Shown one piece after another: positions 37,500 to 46,935 of a stretch of 64,000 nt of DNA. Both the position numbers and the translations under genes were made by a program. Under the pieces are notes generated by a model, which ran no database searches, was not told the origin of the DNA, and was given only the letters and a program-made list of their open reading frames with translations. How positions within the stretch are numbered: the first letter of the stretch is position 1; each line of letters starts with the position of its first letter. The DNA is from Rhodoferax koreense (GTDB lineage Bacteria > Pseudomonadota > Gammaproteobacteria > Burkholderiales > Burkholderiaceae_C): positions 3,286,001 to 3,350,000 of the forward strand of contig NZ_CP019236.1 of assembly GCF_001955695.1 (NCBI RefSeq), written 5' to 3'.

Positions 37500-38246
37500 T
37501 CAGGCCGCGGCCGAGGATGGCGACAACGATGCCGGTGCGGCCGCCGCTGGCGCCGCAACCTGCGGCTGCGCCGTGATGCGATAGCCTGCGCCGCGCACGG
37601 TCTCGATCATGGTGCCGCCCGCGCCCAGCGCCTCGCGCAGCCGCTTCACGTGCACGTCCACCGTGCGTTCCTCGATGAACACGTGGTCGCCCCAGACGCG
37701 GTCGAGCAGCTGCGAACGGCTGTGCACGCGCTCGGCGTGCTGCATCAGGTAGTGCAGCAGCTTGAACTCGGTGGGGCCCATCTTCAGCAATTGTTCCTGG
37801 AAGGTCACGCGGTAGGTGGACGCATCGAGCACCAGTGCACCGATGGCCACCGTGCCGCCGGCCTGCTCGGGCGCGCGCCGGCGCAGCACCGCCCGGATGC
37901 GGGCCAGCATCTCCTTGGTGGAAAAAGGCTTGGTGATGTAGTCGTCGGCGCCGGCATCCAGCCCGGCCACGCGGTCGTGTTCGTCGCCGCGCGCGGTCAG
38001 CATGATGATCGGCACGGCCTTGGTGCGCGCGTCCGCCCGCCACTTGCGCGCCAGGGACAGGCCGCTTTCGCCGGGCAGCATCCAGTCGAGCAGGATGACG
38101 TCGGGCAGCACGGCGTCGAGTTCGCATTGCGCCGTCACGCTGTCCATCGCCCAGGTGGGCTGGAAGCCGCTGTGGCGCAGGTTGACCGCGATGAGCTCGG
38201 CAATGGCCGGCTCGTCCTCGACGATCAGGACTCGGGGCATCTTCAT
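37500..38246 (-). CDS. phoB: Phosphate regulon response regulator PhoB
   Basis: OmpR-type regulator of 248 aa. The receiver domain has LIVEDEP, the phospho-acceptor Asp in VILLDWMLPGESG, the switch Thr in IIMLTARG and the Lys in YITKPFS. The winged-helix DNA-binding domain includes LKMGPTEFKLLHYLM and HVFIEERTVDVHVKRLREAL, almost identical to PhoB. Its ATG overlaps the phoU stop (ATGA). The C-terminal Ala/Pro-rich tail (about 20 residues) is longer than in E. coli. It would bind the Pho box upstream of pstS. Confidence 0.96.
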   Translation of the reverse strand: MKMPRVLIVEDEPAIAELIAVNLRHSGFQPTWAMDSVTAQCELDAVLPDVILLDWMLPGESGLSLARKWRADARTKAVPIIMLTARGDEHDRVAGLDAGADDYITKPFSTKEMLARIRAVLRRRAPEQAGGTVAIGALVLDASTYRVTFQEQLLKMGPTEFKLLHYLMQHAERVHSRSQLLDRVWGDHVFIEERTVDVHVKRLREALGAGGTMIETVRGAGYRITAQPQVAAPAAAAPASLSPSSAAA

Positions 38247-38944
38247 TGGACCGCGGACTCCACTTCGGCCATCGTTGTGTGGCGCACGTCCGCACCCTTG
38301 ACGATGTAGATGATGCATTCGGCCACGTTCTTCGCATGGTCGCCGATGCGCTCGATGGCCTTGGCGATGAACAGCAGATCGAGGCTGCTGGAGATGGTGC
38401 GCGGGTCTTCCATCATGTAGGTGATGAGCTTGCGCACGAAGCCGTCGAATTCCTGGTCGATCAGGTCGTCTTCCTTGAGGATGTTGACGGCCGCGGCCGT
38501 GTCCAGCCGGGCAAAGGCGTCGAGCGCCTTGCGCAGCAGGCCGGAAGCCAGGTCCGCCGCCACGCGCAGGTCCAGCGTGGGCAGCGAGCGCGCCGAGCCG
38601 CTGTTGATGATGGAGATGGCCATGCGTGCGATCTTGTTGGCCTCGTCGCCCACGCGCTCCAGGTTGGCGGTGGTCTTGGAGATGGCGATCAACAGGCGCA
38701 GGTCGCGCGCGGTCGGCTGGCGTCGCGCGATGATGCTGGAGAGCTCGCGGTCGATGTCGATCTCCATCGCGTTCACGCGGGTCTCGACTTCGACCACCTG
38801 CTGCGCGACCTCGATGCTGAACTGCGACAGCGCATAGATCGCCTGGCGAATCTGCGACTCGACGAGGCCGCCGAGCTCCATCACGCGGGTGGAGACGGCG
38901 TTGAGTTCGCTGTCGAACTGGGTGGAGAGATGTTTGTCTGCCAT
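38243..38944 (-). CDS. phoU: Phosphate signalling and transport regulator PhoU
   Basis: A 233-aa all-helical protein with two PhoU repeats. Metal-binding motifs are LERVGDEANKIARMA and IERIGDHAKNVAECIIYIVKG. PhoU links the Pst importer to PhoR, keeping the regulon off in high phosphate. The start at 38944 (MADKHLSTQFDSELN) has AAGGAGAC upstream. It lies 14 nt after pstB and overlaps phoB by 4 nt. Confidence 0.96.
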   Translation of the reverse strand: MADKHLSTQFDSELNAVSTRVMELGGLVESQIRQAIYALSQFSIEVAQQVVEVETRVNAMEIDIDRELSSIIARRQPTARDLRLLIAISKTTANLERVGDEANKIARMAISIINSGSARSLPTLDLRVAADLASGLLRKALDAFARLDTAAAVNILKEDDLIDQEFDGFVRKLITYMMEDPRTISSSLDLLFIAKAIERIGDHAKNVAECIIYIVKGADVRHTTMAEVESAVQ

Positions 38945-38958
38945 GGTGTCTCCTTGAA

Positions 38959-39768
<810 letters not shown>

Positions 39769-39782
39769 GTGCAATTCTCGAT

Positions 39783-40667
39783 TTAGTGTTTTTCGCGGGT
39801 CAAAACCCGGGCGAGGATGTTGAGCCCAAGGACAGCCACGGTGATCAGGAACACGCCGGCCCAGGCCAGCTTCTGCCAGTTCTCATACGGGCTCATGGCG
39901 AACTTGAAGATCGTCACCGGCAGGCTGGCCATCGGCTCGGTCAGGCTCGAGGTCCAGAACTGGTTGTTGAGTGCGGTGAACAGCAGCGGTGCGGTCTCGC
40001 CGGCGATGCGCGCCACGGCCAGCAGGACGCCGGTCACCACCCCGGAGCGGGCGGCCTTGAGCGTGATGCGCATGATCACCTTCCACTTCGGGGTGCCGAG
40101 CGCATAGGCGGCTTCGCGCAGGCCGGCGGGCACCAGTTGCAGCATGTTCTCGGTGGTGCGGATCACCACCGGAATCACGATCAACGCCAGTGCCAGCGCA
40201 CCGGCCAGGCCCGAAAAGCTCTTGAAGCGCGAAACCACCACGGCGTAGACGAACAGGCCGATGACGATGCTCGGTGCCGACAGCAGGATGTCGTTGACGA
40301 AACGCGTCACCGAGGCCAGCCAGCCCTTGGTGTCGTACTCGGCCAGGTAGATGCCGGCCATGATGCCGATCGGCGTGCCGACGAAGGTCGCCAGCAGCAC
40401 CATCAGGAAGGAGCCGTACAGGGCGTTGGCGATGCCGCCGTCCTCGTTCGGCGGCGGTGTCATCTCGGTGAAGGTGGACAGCGCCAGGCCGCCCACGCCG
40501 AGGCGGATCGTCTCCCACAGGATCCAGATCAGCCAGAACACGCCGAAGGCCATGGCCGCCAGCGACAGCACGAGCGCGACCTGGTTCACGCGCTTGCGCG
40601 ACGCGTACTTGGCGTTGCGCGTCTGCTCGAGCGCTGCGTTCTGCAGCAACATCTCGCTCGTGGTCAT
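39783..40667 (-). CDS. pstA: Phosphate ABC transporter permease PstA
   Basis: A 294-aa inner-membrane permease with six predicted helices. The EAA loop lies around [21 protein letters not shown], and [21 protein letters not shown] follows it, both typical of PstA. The ATG at 40667 has a very strong GGAGG six to eight nt upstream, fixing the start over a longer frame. 61 nt separate it from pstC and 14 nt from pstB. Confidence 0.96.
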   Translation of the reverse strand: MTTSEMLLQNAALEQTRNAKYASRKRVNQVALVLSLAAMAFGVFWLIWILWETIRLGVGGLALSTFTEMTPPPNEDGGIANALYGSFLMVLLATFVGTPIGIMAGIYLAEYDTKGWLASVTRFVNDILLSAPSIVIGLFVYAVVVSRFKSFSGLAGALALALIVIPVVIRTTENMLQLVPAGLREAAYALGTPKWKVIMRITLKAARSGVVTGVLLAVARIAGETAPLLFTALNNQFWTSSLTEPMASLPVTIFKFAMSPYENWQKLAWAGVFLITVAVLGLNILARVLTREKH

Positions 40668-40728
40668 TCGGAAACCTCCGTGCTGCGCACTGCGGTGCGA
40701 GCTAGCTCGAAGCGGTTCATCGCGACGC

Positions 40729-41694
40729 TCATGACTTGGACCCCTCATTTTTCTTCAGGCGGATCAGCAGCAGCTTGGACAGCGACAGCACCACGAAGGT
40801 GATGAAGAACAGCACCAGGCCCAGGTACATCAGCGCCGCCTGGTGCAGCCCCGCGCCGGCTTCGGCGAATTCGTTGGCCAGGGCCGAGGTGATGCTGTTG
40901 GCGGCCTGGAACAGGCTCAGCGAATCGAGCTGGTTCATGTTGCCGATCACGAAGGTGACGGCCATGGTCTCGCCCAGCGCACGGCCCAGGCCGAGCATGA
41001 TGCCGCCGATGACGCCGGCCTTGGTGTAGGGCAGCACCACACGCGACATGACTTCCCAGGTGGTGGAGCCCAGGCCGTAGGCCGACTCCTTGAGCAGCGG
41101 CGGCGTGACCTCGAACACGTCGCGCATCACCGAAGCGATGAACGGAATGATCATGATCGCCAGGATGATGCCGGCCGACAGGATGCCGATGCCCACCGGC
41201 GGGCCGGACACCAGCGCACCGAGAAAGGGCACGCCGCTGAACAGGCTTTGCAGCGGCTGCTGCACGTAGGTCGACAGGATCGGGCCGAACACCAGCAGGC
41301 CCCACATGCCGTAGACGATGGACGGCACCGCCGCCAGCAGTTCGATGGCGGTGCCCAGCGGGCGCTTGAGCCAGGCCGGCGAGAGCTCGGTGAGGAACAG
41401 CGCAATGCCGAAGCTCACCGGCACGGCGATCACCAGGGCGATGATCGAGGTGGTCAGCGTGCCGTAGATCATGACCAGGCCGCCGTACTCTTCCTTGACC
41501 GGGTCCCAGGTGGTGCTGGTCAGGAAGCTCAGGCCGTACTTGGCGATGGCCGGCCAGGCGCCGACGATGAGGGACAGCAGGATGCCGACGAGCAGCGCCA
41601 GGGTCAGCAGCGCCGCCCCTTTCGCGGCCAGGCCAAACAGCCGGTCGGCCATGGGCCCGATGCGCACCGGCGTCTGCGAAGGTGGTTTGGTCAT
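40729..41694 (-). CDS. pstC: Phosphate ABC transporter permease PstC
   Basis: A 321-aa inner-membrane permease with about six helices. [23 protein letters not shown] and [29 protein letters not shown] (EAA loop) are characteristic PstC segments, followed by [18 protein letters not shown]. The ATG at 41694 sits directly behind the palindrome GAGCGATCGCTC, which lies between GGGGAG and the start. It is 114 nt downstream of pstS. Confidence 0.95.
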   Translation of the reverse strand: MTKPPSQTPVRIGPMADRLFGLAAKGAALLTLALLVGILLSLIVGAWPAIAKYGLSFLTSTTWDPVKEEYGGLVMIYGTLTTSIIALVIAVPVSFGIALFLTELSPAWLKRPLGTAIELLAAVPSIVYGMWGLLVFGPILSTYVQQPLQSLFSGVPFLGALVSGPPVGIGILSAGIILAIMIIPFIASVMRDVFEVTPPLLKESAYGLGSTTWEVMSRVVLPYTKAGVIGGIMLGLGRALGETMAVTFVIGNMNQLDSLSLFQAANSITSALANEFAEAGAGLHQAALMYLGLVLFFITFVVLSLSKLLLIRLKKNEGSKS

Positions 41695-41695
41695 A

Positions 41696-41707
41696 GAGCG
41701 ATCGCTC
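41696..41707. promoter_or_regulatory. 12-bp palindrome overlapping the pstC ribosome binding site
   Basis: GAGCGATCGCTC is a perfect palindrome immediately before the pstC ATG (ends 2 nt away). On the pst mRNA it overlaps the GAG of the GGGGAG Shine-Dalgarno, so hairpin or dimer pairing could lower pstC translation relative to pstS. Role inferred. Confidence 0.4.
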
Positions 41708-41808
41708 CCCTGCCCTGCGGATGTGCCGGGCATTCCCATGGGAGCTCCGTTGACCGGTAGTGTAGAAGACACTTGTGCGGCTCTTCGGTGATGGCGTGGC
41801 TGGACGGC

Positions 41809-42843
41809 TTACTTGAAGGCCACGGCCTTGCCGGAGGCGTCCTTGATGTCGCCCCAGGCCTTCTCGACGATGGTCTTGACGGCGGCCGGCATCGGCACGT
41901 AGTCGAGGTCGTCGGCCGTCTTGTCACCTTCCTTGTAGGCCCATTCGAAGAACTTCAGGGAAGCCGCGGCCTTTTCGGGTTTGTCCTGCACCTTGTGCAT
42001 CAGGATGAAGGTGGCCGTGGTGATGGGCCAGGCGTCCTTGCCAGGCTTGTTGTTCAGGATCTGGTAGAAGCTCTTGGCCCAGTCGGCGCCGGCTGCGGCC
42101 GCCTTGAAGGCAGTGTCGTCGGGCGACACGAAGGCGCCGGACGCGTTCAGCAGCTGGGCATACGTCATCTTGTTCTGCTTGACGTAGGCGTATTCGACAT
42201 AGCCGATGGAGTTCGGCAGGCGGCCCACGAAAGCGGCCACGCCTTCATTGCCCTTGCCACCGGCGCCGGTGGGCCAGTTCACGGCCGTGCCTTCGCCGAC
42301 CTTGCTCTTCCACTCGGGGTTGACCTGGCTCAGGTAGTTCGTGAAGGCGAAGCTGGTGCCGGAGCCATCGGCGCGGCGCACGGGGGCGATGGCCGCGTCG
42401 GGCAGCGCCAGGGAGCCGTTCAGCGCTTTGATCGCCGGGTCGTTCCACTTGGTGATCTTGCCCAGGTAGATGTCGCCGAGGACCGGGCCGCTGAGCTTGA
42501 GTTCACCGGGCTTGATGCCCTGGATGTTGACCACGGGCACCACGCCGCCGATCACGGTGGGGAACTGCATCAGGCCCTTGGCCTTGAGCTCGTCGTCGGT
42601 CAGCGGCGCATCGGAGGCGCCGAAGTCCACGGTCTTGGCCTCGATCTGCTTCAGGCCGGCACCGGAGCCGACGGATTGGTAGTTGATCTTGGTGCCGGTC
42701 GCCTTGTTGTAGTCCGAAGCCCACTTGGAATACAGCGGCGCGGGGAAGCTGGCGCCGGCGCCGGTCACGTCCTGGGCAAAGGCGACGCCTGCGAAGGACA
42801 GCGCGGCCAGGCCGGTCATGGCGAATTTGAAACTTGTTTTCAT
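41809..42843 (-). CDS. pstS: Phosphate ABC transporter substrate-binding protein PstS
   Basis: A 344-aa periplasmic protein with a Sec signal peptide (cleavage after AFA, about residue 24). The mature start QDVTGAGASFPAPLYSKWASDY is the PstS hallmark, with phosphate ligands in the SVGSGAGLKQIEAKTVDFGASDAP and RRADGSGTSFAFTNYLS loops. The start at 42843 is set by the signal peptide. As the first gene of the operon it lies about 95 nt below the Pho box. Confidence 0.97.
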   Translation of the reverse strand: MKTSFKFAMTGLAALSFAGVAFAQDVTGAGASFPAPLYSKWASDYNKATGTKINYQSVGSGAGLKQIEAKTVDFGASDAPLTDDELKAKGLMQFPTVIGGVVPVVNIQGIKPGELKLSGPVLGDIYLGKITKWNDPAIKALNGSLALPDAAIAPVRRADGSGTSFAFTNYLSQVNPEWKSKVGEGTAVNWPTGAGGKGNEGVAAFVGRLPNSIGYVEYAYVKQNKMTYAQLLNASGAFVSPDDTAFKAAAAGADWAKSFYQILNNKPGKDAWPITTATFILMHKVQDKPEKAAASLKFFEWAYKEGDKTADDLDYVPMPAAVKTIVEKAWGDIKDASGKAVAFK

Positions 42844-42937
42844 CAGGAAACCCTTGAAGTGAGTTGAAAAGTGACTGTTGGACGGAGTTTTCGGCGCAGC
42901 ACCCACCGCTGCAATGAGGAGAATTTAAGAAGCTTGT

Positions 42938-42955
42938 GTGACAACACCGTGACAA
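42938..42955 (-). promoter_or_regulatory. Pho box upstream of pstS
   Basis: Read on the minus strand, TTGTCAC (42955-42949) and TTGTCAC (42944-42938) are identical 7-mers with an 11-bp period and 4-bp spacer, the layout of a PhoB site (CTGTCAT repeats). A -10-like TTAAAT follows 9 nt downstream (42928-42923), the expected spacing where the Pho box replaces a -35 element. It lies in the 386-bp intergenic region shared by divergent pstS and ppx. Confidence 0.85.
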
Positions 42956-43110
42956 AACACGTGTCCCCGGCGCCCGGACACCGCCCCGGCGCTTCGCCGG
43001 ATCGTCAAGTGGCCGTCATGCCACAGTCACAAAACCGGCCTAGACTGGCCAACTGGACAGGCCTTGTGGTCGAACAGCCCTCCAGCGCTTTCAACAGGCG
43101 CGTTCCCAGC

Positions 43111-43116
43111 TATAAA
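43111..43116 (+). promoter_or_regulatory. Possible -10 box for ppx
   Basis: TATAAA at 43111-43116 stands out in this GC-rich stretch, with TTTCAA (43089-43094) 16 nt upstream. It would give a leader of about 105 nt for ppx. No second PhoB-type direct repeat was found on the ppx side. Confidence 0.3.
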
Positions 43117-43229
43117 TTCCATAGCACCCGCCATTGTTGGCGTGTTACGTTGTCCAACACTCGGGCAGGCCGCCCGCGCCAGTGCGCCCTGAGCCGGGTG
43201 CTATGCTGCGCACGAAATTCAGCCATACG

Positions 43230-44735
43230 ATGCAAAACGGTACCCTCCTCGCCGCCCTCGACCTGGGCTCCAACAGTTTTCGGCTGGAGATCGGCCGCCT
43301 CGACCACGGTCACATCCAGCGCACCGAATACCTCAAGGAGACCGTTCGCCAGGGCAATGGCCTCGACGAAGCGCGCAACCTCACGCCGGAAGCCATGCAG
43401 CGCGGCTGGGACTGCCTGGCGCGTTTCGGCGAGCGGCTGGCCGGCTTCGAGCGCCGTCAGGTGCGCGCCGTGGCGACGCAGACCCTGCGCGAAGCGCGCA
43501 ACCGCGACGAGTTCCTGAGCAGGGCCAACACCGTGCTGGGTTTCCCGATCGACGTGATCCCCGGGCGCGAGGAAGCCCGGCTGATCTACCAGGGCGTGGC
43601 CCGGCTGCTGCCGCAGTCCGACGAACGCCGGCTGGTGCTCGACATCGGCGGGCGTTCCACCGAGATGATCCTGGGCGAAGGCTTCGAGGCCCGCACCATG
43701 GAATCCTTCCGGGTCGGCAGCGTGGCCTGGTCGATGAAGTATTTCCCCAACGGCCAATTCACGCAGGACGCCTTCCGCATCGCGGAGATCGCCGCCAAGG
43801 CCGTGCTCGACGAAGCCGTGAACGCCTACCGCCGTGAAACCTGGGACGTGGCCTACGGCGCGTCCGGCACGGTCGGCGCGGTCGCCGACATCCTGGGCGC
43901 GGCCGGCTGGACACCGGGACTGATCGACCGGCGCGGGCTCGACTGGCTCTCCGAACAGCTGCTCAAGGCCCAGACCGTGGACCGGCTGCGTTTCGAAGGC
44001 ATGAAGGACGACCGCAAGCTGGTGATCGGCGGCGGCATCAGCGTGCTGCGCGCGGTGTTCGACCTGCTCGGCATCGACCGCATGCATGCCGCCAACGGCG
44101 CCCTGCGGCACGGCGTGCTGTACGACCTCGTGGACCGCCAGCAGGACCGCACCGATCTTCGCAGCGCCTCGGTCGAACGGCTGGCCATCAACTTCGGCGC
44201 CGACGCCGAACAGGTGCGCCGCGTCGGCGACCTGGCCAGCCGGCTGTTCGCGCAGATGCAGAAATTCGCCGGCGTACCACCCGAGGAGATCGCCCGCGCA
44301 CAGCGCAAGCTGCACTGGGCGGCCCAGCTGCATGAGATCGGCTGTCACATCTCGCACAGCGATTACCACAAGCACGGCGCCTACATCATCGACCATGCGG
44401 ACGCACCGGGCTTCGCCCTGTCGGAGCTGCACCGGCTGAGCCAGCTCGTGCTGGGCCACCGCGGCAAGCTCAGGAAGCTCGAGGTCGATCTCGGCGACGC
44501 GGATTTCATCCAGCAGCTGCTGGCGCTGCGGCTGGCGGTGATCCTGTGCCATGCGCGCCGCGACCCCGACGTGCAGGGCGTGCAGCTGACCCGCAGCGCG
44601 GCCCATCCCGCCAACTTCCTGCTGCAGTGCCGCAACGGATGGGCCGATGCCTATCCCCAGTCGGCCCATCTGCTGCGCGAAGAAGTGCTGGCCTGGCAGA
44701 AGACGCCTTGGTCCCTGGTACTCAACGGCTGCTGA
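43230..44735 (+). CDS. ppx: Exopolyphosphatase (Ppx/GppA family)
   Basis: A 501-aa enzyme that removes terminal phosphate from polyphosphate and may also act on pppGpp. The actin-like ATPase-fold motifs are ALDLGSNSFRLEIGRL (phosphate 1), VATQTLREARN, VLDIGGRSTEMILGEG (phosphate 2) and AYGASGTVGAVADIL. The C-terminal HD-like domain has AAQLHEIGCHISHSDYHKHGAYII. The start is between 43203 (MLRTKFSH) and 43230 (MQNGTLLAALD); the latter fits homologues best. Divergent from pstS across the Pho box. Confidence 0.94.
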   Translation: MQNGTLLAALDLGSNSFRLEIGRLDHGHIQRTEYLKETVRQGNGLDEARNLTPEAMQRGWDCLARFGERLAGFERRQVRAVATQTLREARNRDEFLSRANTVLGFPIDVIPGREEARLIYQGVARLLPQSDERRLVLDIGGRSTEMILGEGFEARTMESFRVGSVAWSMKYFPNGQFTQDAFRIAEIAAKAVLDEAVNAYRRETWDVAYGASGTVGAVADILGAAGWTPGLIDRRGLDWLSEQLLKAQTVDRLRFEGMKDDRKLVIGGGISVLRAVFDLLGIDRMHAANGALRHGVLYDLVDRQQDRTDLRSASVERLAINFGADAEQVRRVGDLASRLFAQMQKFAGVPPEEIARAQRKLHWAAQLHEIGCHISHSDYHKHGAYIIDHADAPGFALSELHRLSQLVLGHRGKLRKLEVDLGDADFIQQLLALRLAVILCHARRDPDVQGVQLTRSAAHPANFLLQCRNGWADAYPQSAHLLREEVLAWQKTPWSLVLNGC

Positions 44736-44963
44736 CTTCTACGAAGCGCCGAGCAATCTGCGCGCGAATTGCGCGGATGCAGACCTCCTGTCACCTCTTT
44801 CGTTCGAAAACGGGCCAAGCCGGCACGACCAAGGGTTCAAGCCTGGAACTGCCTTGCATTCAGACCACCTTGCGGCGCGCAAGCATTGAAGTTTCGTGAA
44901 TAATGGTCGAAGATTGAAACAAGGCGCAAAGTTCTTGCAGACCAGCATTCCAAGAGGTTTCCC

Positions 44964-45752
44964 ATGACAGAACCCACAAGAGCCCACCTCGGCGACGGTT
45001 ACAAGACCTATTTCTCCATCGCCCCAGCGCTCGAGCCGGAACGCATCGACGATGTCTTTTTCATCCGACACGACGTGTATGCGCGTGAACTCGGCTTCGA
45101 GCCGGTGCGCGACAACCAGCGGGAAACCGACCAATACGATGCGCGCTCGGTGCATTGCCTGGTGCGCACCGCGCAAGAGCCCAGCCGCCTGGTGGGTTGT
45201 GCGCGCGTGGTGTTGACCGACAACGCCGATCCTGATGCGCCGCTGCCGTTCGAGCTCACCTGCCGCAACACGCTGGACCGCAGCATCATCGATCCGGCCA
45301 AGCTGCCGCGCCACCGGATCGCCGAGGTGTCCAGGCTGGCAGTGTTGTCCGAGTTCCGCCGACGCAAGGGCGAACAGCACAGCGCCGCCGTCATCTCCGA
45401 CAACGACTTCGGCAACGAGCAGCAGCCGCGCTTTCCGTTCATCCCGGTGAGCCTGTACATCGGCGCGGTGGCCCTGGCGCGGCGCCAGGGCGTCGAATAC
45501 CTGTTCACCCTGACCGAGCCGCGCCTGGCGGAGCATTTCGGCAAACTCGGCGTGCACATCGTGCCCATCGGCGGGCCGGTGGAACACCGGGGCCAGCGCA
45601 TCCCGTCGATGCTGCGGGTCGAAGGCATGTACGACAGCCTGCGCGCCCTGGTCAAGCCGCTGTGGAACACCATCAACGAACAGATCGACGGGGTGTATTC
45701 CGCCCACGCCGAGCAGCAGGCCCCGCAGTCCGCAGCGGCGCCCCTGGCCTGA
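44964..45752 (+). CDS. PEP-CTERM/exosortase system-associated acyltransferase
   Basis: A 262-aa protein of the GNAT-like autoinducer-synthase-related family found with exosortase (PEP-CTERM) loci. Motifs: DDVFFIRHDVYARELGFEP near the N-terminus, LVGCARVVL, HRIAEVSRLAVLSEFRRRKGE, PVSLYIGAVALARRQGVEYLFTLTEPRLAEHFGKLGVHIVPIGGPVEHRGQR in pieces. AGAGG lies 7 nt before the ATG. No exosortase, PEP-CTERM substrate or EPS gene is in the window, so it is an orphan here. Its substrate is unknown. Confidence 0.88.
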   Translation: MTEPTRAHLGDGYKTYFSIAPALEPERIDDVFFIRHDVYARELGFEPVRDNQRETDQYDARSVHCLVRTAQEPSRLVGCARVVLTDNADPDAPLPFELTCRNTLDRSIIDPAKLPRHRIAEVSRLAVLSEFRRRKGEQHSAAVISDNDFGNEQQPRFPFIPVSLYIGAVALARRQGVEYLFTLTEPRLAEHFGKLGVHIVPIGGPVEHRGQRIPSMLRVEGMYDSLRALVKPLWNTINEQIDGVYSAHAEQQAPQSAAAPLA

Positions 45753-45767
45753 ACTTCCCTGCGGCGT

Positions 45768-46901
45768 TCAGCCCGCGGTTGACTCGTCCGGCGGTTTGCC
45801 CAGGCGCGTCGGCGGCGCGTGCCGGTAGGACGCCGGCGTGCGGCTGAGCTTGATCGGTGAGCCCACCCCGGTGTAGTTGCCGATGCGCACCACCATCTCC
45901 CGGTGCGCGGTATGCGGGTGCTGCAGCGCAGCATCCACGGTGAGAATGGGTGCGCAGGGCACGCCGATGGCCATCAGGGCCTCGGCCAGCGCCGCGCCGT
46001 CCTGCGTGGACAGAACCGGTTCGATGGCCTCCCGCAACGCCGCCCGGTTCACCGAACGCGCCCCCGCTGTCGCATAACGCGCATCCTGCGCCCAGCTGGT
46101 GGCCAGATGCTGGCACAACAGGCGGAATTGCCGGTCGTTGCCCACGGCCAGGAACACCGGCACGCCAGCCGTTGGAAACGCGTCGTACGGATAGATGTTG
46201 GGATGCGCATTGCCGGTCAGGCCGGGCGATCGGCCATCGAGGAACCAGTTGGCCGCGTGCGGATGTAGCAACGACAAGGCGCAATCGAACAGGCTGGCCT
46301 CCACGAACTGGCCCCGGCCGCTGCGCCCGCGCTCCTGCAGGGCCATCAGCACGCCGAGCGCGGCGTTCAGGCCGGTGACCAGGTCCACCACCGGCAGGCC
46401 GACCCGCAGCGGCTGGCCGCCGGCTTCCCCGTTCACGCTCATGATGCCGGAGAGCGCCTGCACCGCCGCGTCGTAGCCGGCCAGTCCGCCCAGGGGGCCA
46501 TCGGCGCCGAAGCCGCTCACCCGGCAATGCACCAGCCGGGGGAAGCGCTCGGCCAGCACCTCATGGCCGAGGCCCCATTTCTCCATGGTGCCGGTCTTGA
46601 AATTCTCCACAAGCACGTCGGCGCCTTCCAGCAGCCCGAGCAGGACCTCGCGGCCGGACGCGGTCGTCAGGTCGAGCTGCGTGCCGAGCTTGTTGCGATT
46701 GAGCCCGAGGTAGTAGGACGCCACACCGTCCTGGAACGGCGGTCCCCAGGCGCGCGTGTCGTCGCCCTGCGGCGGCTCGACCTTGAGCACGTCGGCGCCG
46801 TGGTCGCCCAGGATCTGGCCGCAGTAAGGCCCGCCGAGCACACGGGACAAATCGATCACGCGGATGCCGGCAAGTGCGCCGGGCGAGGTGGGTTCTGGCA
46901 T
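45768..46901 (-). CDS. CaiB/BaiF family CoA-transferase (family III)
   Basis: A 377-aa class III CoA-transferase. The N-terminus IRVIDLSRVLGGPYCGQILGDHGADVLKVEPPQGDDTRAWGPPF and NRNKLGTQLDLTTASGREVLLGLLEGADVLVENF are strong family signatures. The catalytic Asp is in GGLAGYDAAVQALSGIMSVNGE. It moves CoA between carboxylic acids. It is the last gene after the acyl-CoA dehydrogenase and the Bug protein on the same strand, so a carboxylic-acid uptake and activation pathway is suggested. Confidence 0.93.
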   Translation of the reverse strand: MPEPTSPGALAGIRVIDLSRVLGGPYCGQILGDHGADVLKVEPPQGDDTRAWGPPFQDGVASYYLGLNRNKLGTQLDLTTASGREVLLGLLEGADVLVENFKTGTMEKWGLGHEVLAERFPRLVHCRVSGFGADGPLGGLAGYDAAVQALSGIMSVNGEAGGQPLRVGLPVVDLVTGLNAALGVLMALQERGRSGRGQFVEASLFDCALSLLHPHAANWFLDGRSPGLTGNAHPNIYPYDAFPTAGVPVFLAVGNDRQFRLLCQHLATSWAQDARYATAGARSVNRAALREAIEPVLSTQDGAALAEALMAIGVPCAPILTVDAALQHPHTAHREMVVRIGNYTGVGSPIKLSRTPASYRHAPPTRLGKPPDESTAG

Positions 46902-46935
46902 GCGAGGGCTTTCCAGGTTGGATGGACGATGGAGG

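Noticed and set aside
42995..43045. Possible second Pho box near the ppx side (GTCAC-containing)
   Set aside because: Only a single half-site is present; no 11-bp-spaced direct repeat.
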